Shown here one piece after another: positions 34,489 to 35,129 of a stretch of DNA of 35,129 bases. The position numbers and the translations under genes were made by a program. Every line of letters begins with the position of its first letter. Within the stretch, counting starts at the first letter, position 1. The notes under the pieces were generated by a model. The model was not told the DNA's origin, made no database searches, and saw only the letters and a list, made by a program, of their open reading frames with translations. Location: the IMG/VR virus record IMGVR_UViG_3300042567_001028, positions 1-35,129 of that record; one strand, written 5' to 3'. Source of the stretch: a virus.

Positions 34489-34509
34489 AATTTTCAATAA
34501 AAAATGTGA

Positions 34510-34517
34510 AATAAATA
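34510..34517 (+). promoter_or_regulatory. Putative T4-type late promoter AATAAATA
   Basis: The octamer matches 7 of 8 bases of TATAAATA and starts 28 nt before the ATG at 34538. The gap of 49 nt is the longest in the window. GAAAAGG between the octamer and the ATG is the likely ribosome binding site. Confidence 0.55.
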
Positions 34518-34537
34518 GAATGAAAAGGTTATAAAGA

Positions 34538-35129
34538 ATGTCAACTCAAGTCCCTCCATCAAGATTAGATTCGACCAAAGACTTTTCTTCTTTGGTACCA
34601 TCTGCATTTGCAAGAGCTAATGCTGCTTTCTTGCAAGCAAATAATTCTACTGACACATGGGTAAGAGTACAAGCCAATAATGCATATGATTCAGCTAATG
34701 CGGCCTTTCTACAAGCGAACAATTCTACCGATACATGGGTAAGAGTACAAGCCAATAATTCTTTTAATAAAGCAAATTCAGCCGCAGACTTTGCTAACGG
34801 TGCATTTACAACAGCCAATTCAGGTGCATCATTTGCTAATGCGGCCTTTGACCGTGCTAATGCTGCTTATACTCAGGCAAATACAGGTGGTGCAGACGCA
34901 TTTGCAAGAACACAAGCAAACAGTTCGTTTAATACCGCTAACGCAGCCTTTGCCACAGCGAACGCAGCCTTCGCAGCTGCAAATACAGGTGGTGGCGGTG
35001 GTACTACCGCAGCTTACGTAAAGACCTATTACTGGAAAGGTGCATTGACAGAAAACGTTGGCACACTAAGACACTATATACCTCTTGTAACAGCAAACGT
35101 AACATCAATTACTTCCTATTTGGCCTCTC
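34538..35129 (+). CDS. Ala-Asn heptad fibre, 3' partial (cut by the window end)
   Basis: The ATG at 34538 opens a frame that stays open to the last base (197 codons visible). A short head (MSTQVPPSRLDSTKDFSSL) leads into Ala-Asn heptads from about residue 22 to 150, with two STDTWVRVQANN punctuation units and GGADAFARTQANSSF. A Gly run then joins a beta domain (YVKTYYWKGALTENVGTLRHYIP, then TSITSYLAS) that matches the start of the C-terminal domain of the 574-residue fibre at 24483. The two are therefore paralogues, and this one lacks the cupredoxin insert in the visible part. The end of the protein lies outside the window. It is preceded by a putative late promoter. Confidence 0.75.
   Translation, partial: MSTQVPPSRLDSTKDFSSLVPSAFARANAAFLQANNSTDTWVRVQANNAYDSANAAFLQANNSTDTWVRVQANNSFNKANSAADFANGAFTTANSGASFANAAFDRANAAYTQANTGGADAFARTQANSSFNTANAAFATANAAFAAANTGGGGGTTAAYVKTYYWKGALTENVGTLRHYIPLVTANVTSITSYLAS
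34602..34990 (+). repeat. Ala-Asn heptad repeat block
   Basis: In-frame 21-nt Ala-Asn repeats with two nearly identical copies of the STDTWVR punctuation unit, as in the fibres at 13444 and 24483. Confidence 0.83.

Overview
This window is a dense stretch of a tailed-phage genome. All of the roughly two dozen genes lie on the + strand, the longest gap between genes is about 50 nt, and many junctions are stop/start overlaps (ATGA, TAATG). Nearly every product looks like a virion surface, baseplate or tail-fibre/adhesin protein. No replication, packaging, lysis, RNA or mobile-element gene is visible. The DNA is AT-rich, with local GC-rich islands where poly-glycine is encoded. Several intergenic gaps carry NATAAATA octamers, the core of the T4-type late promoter, usually 27-28 nt before the next ATG. 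Together with recognisable marine and freshwater T4-like myovirus families, this points to a T4-like environmental myovirus of the kind infecting aquatic bacteria. The host cannot be named from the window.

Layout. Positions 1-3273 hold the C-terminal part of a large baseplate or fibre-base protein of the DUF4815-associated type, cut by the window edge. A 73-residue coiled-coil protein follows. Next is a 1410-residue fibre with a 22-residue repeat region and a C-terminal S74 self-cleaving chaperone domain. It overlaps a 329-residue relative that ends in a gp10/collar-type tip. Positions 8747-13084 hold small structural proteins, a 638-residue fibre, a 241-residue coiled-coil protein, and three proteins that begin with the same short anchor motif. 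From 13116 come a beta-sandwich protein, a 1180-residue fibre built of Ala-Asn heptad repeats, and two adhesins that share an Ig-like stalk but end in different tips (poly-glycine or four LamG-like domains). Positions 21921-24461 hold six small to medium genes, including a second anchor/beta-sandwich/adhesin set, a conserved aquatic-phage protein and a cupin. The last part (24483-35129) contains an Ala-Asn repeat fibre with an embedded amicyanin-like cupredoxin domain, three less familiar proteins, a 1590-residue adhesin with three poly-glycine domains and a LamG tip, and the start of another Ala-Asn repeat fibre cut by the window end.

Taken together, the window reads as an expanded adhesin locus. 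A few N-terminal attachment modules, stalks (Ala-Asn heptads, Ig-like domains, 22-residue repeats) and tips (S74, collar, LamG, poly-Gly, cupredoxin, beta-sandwich) are reused in different combinations. This is the pattern expected when tail fibres diversify by duplication and module exchange. The most unusual items are the Ala-Asn heptad stalk family, the probable type-1 copper site inside one such stalk, and the duplicated three-gene cassette. Domain names are from memory of family motifs and were not checked against any database.
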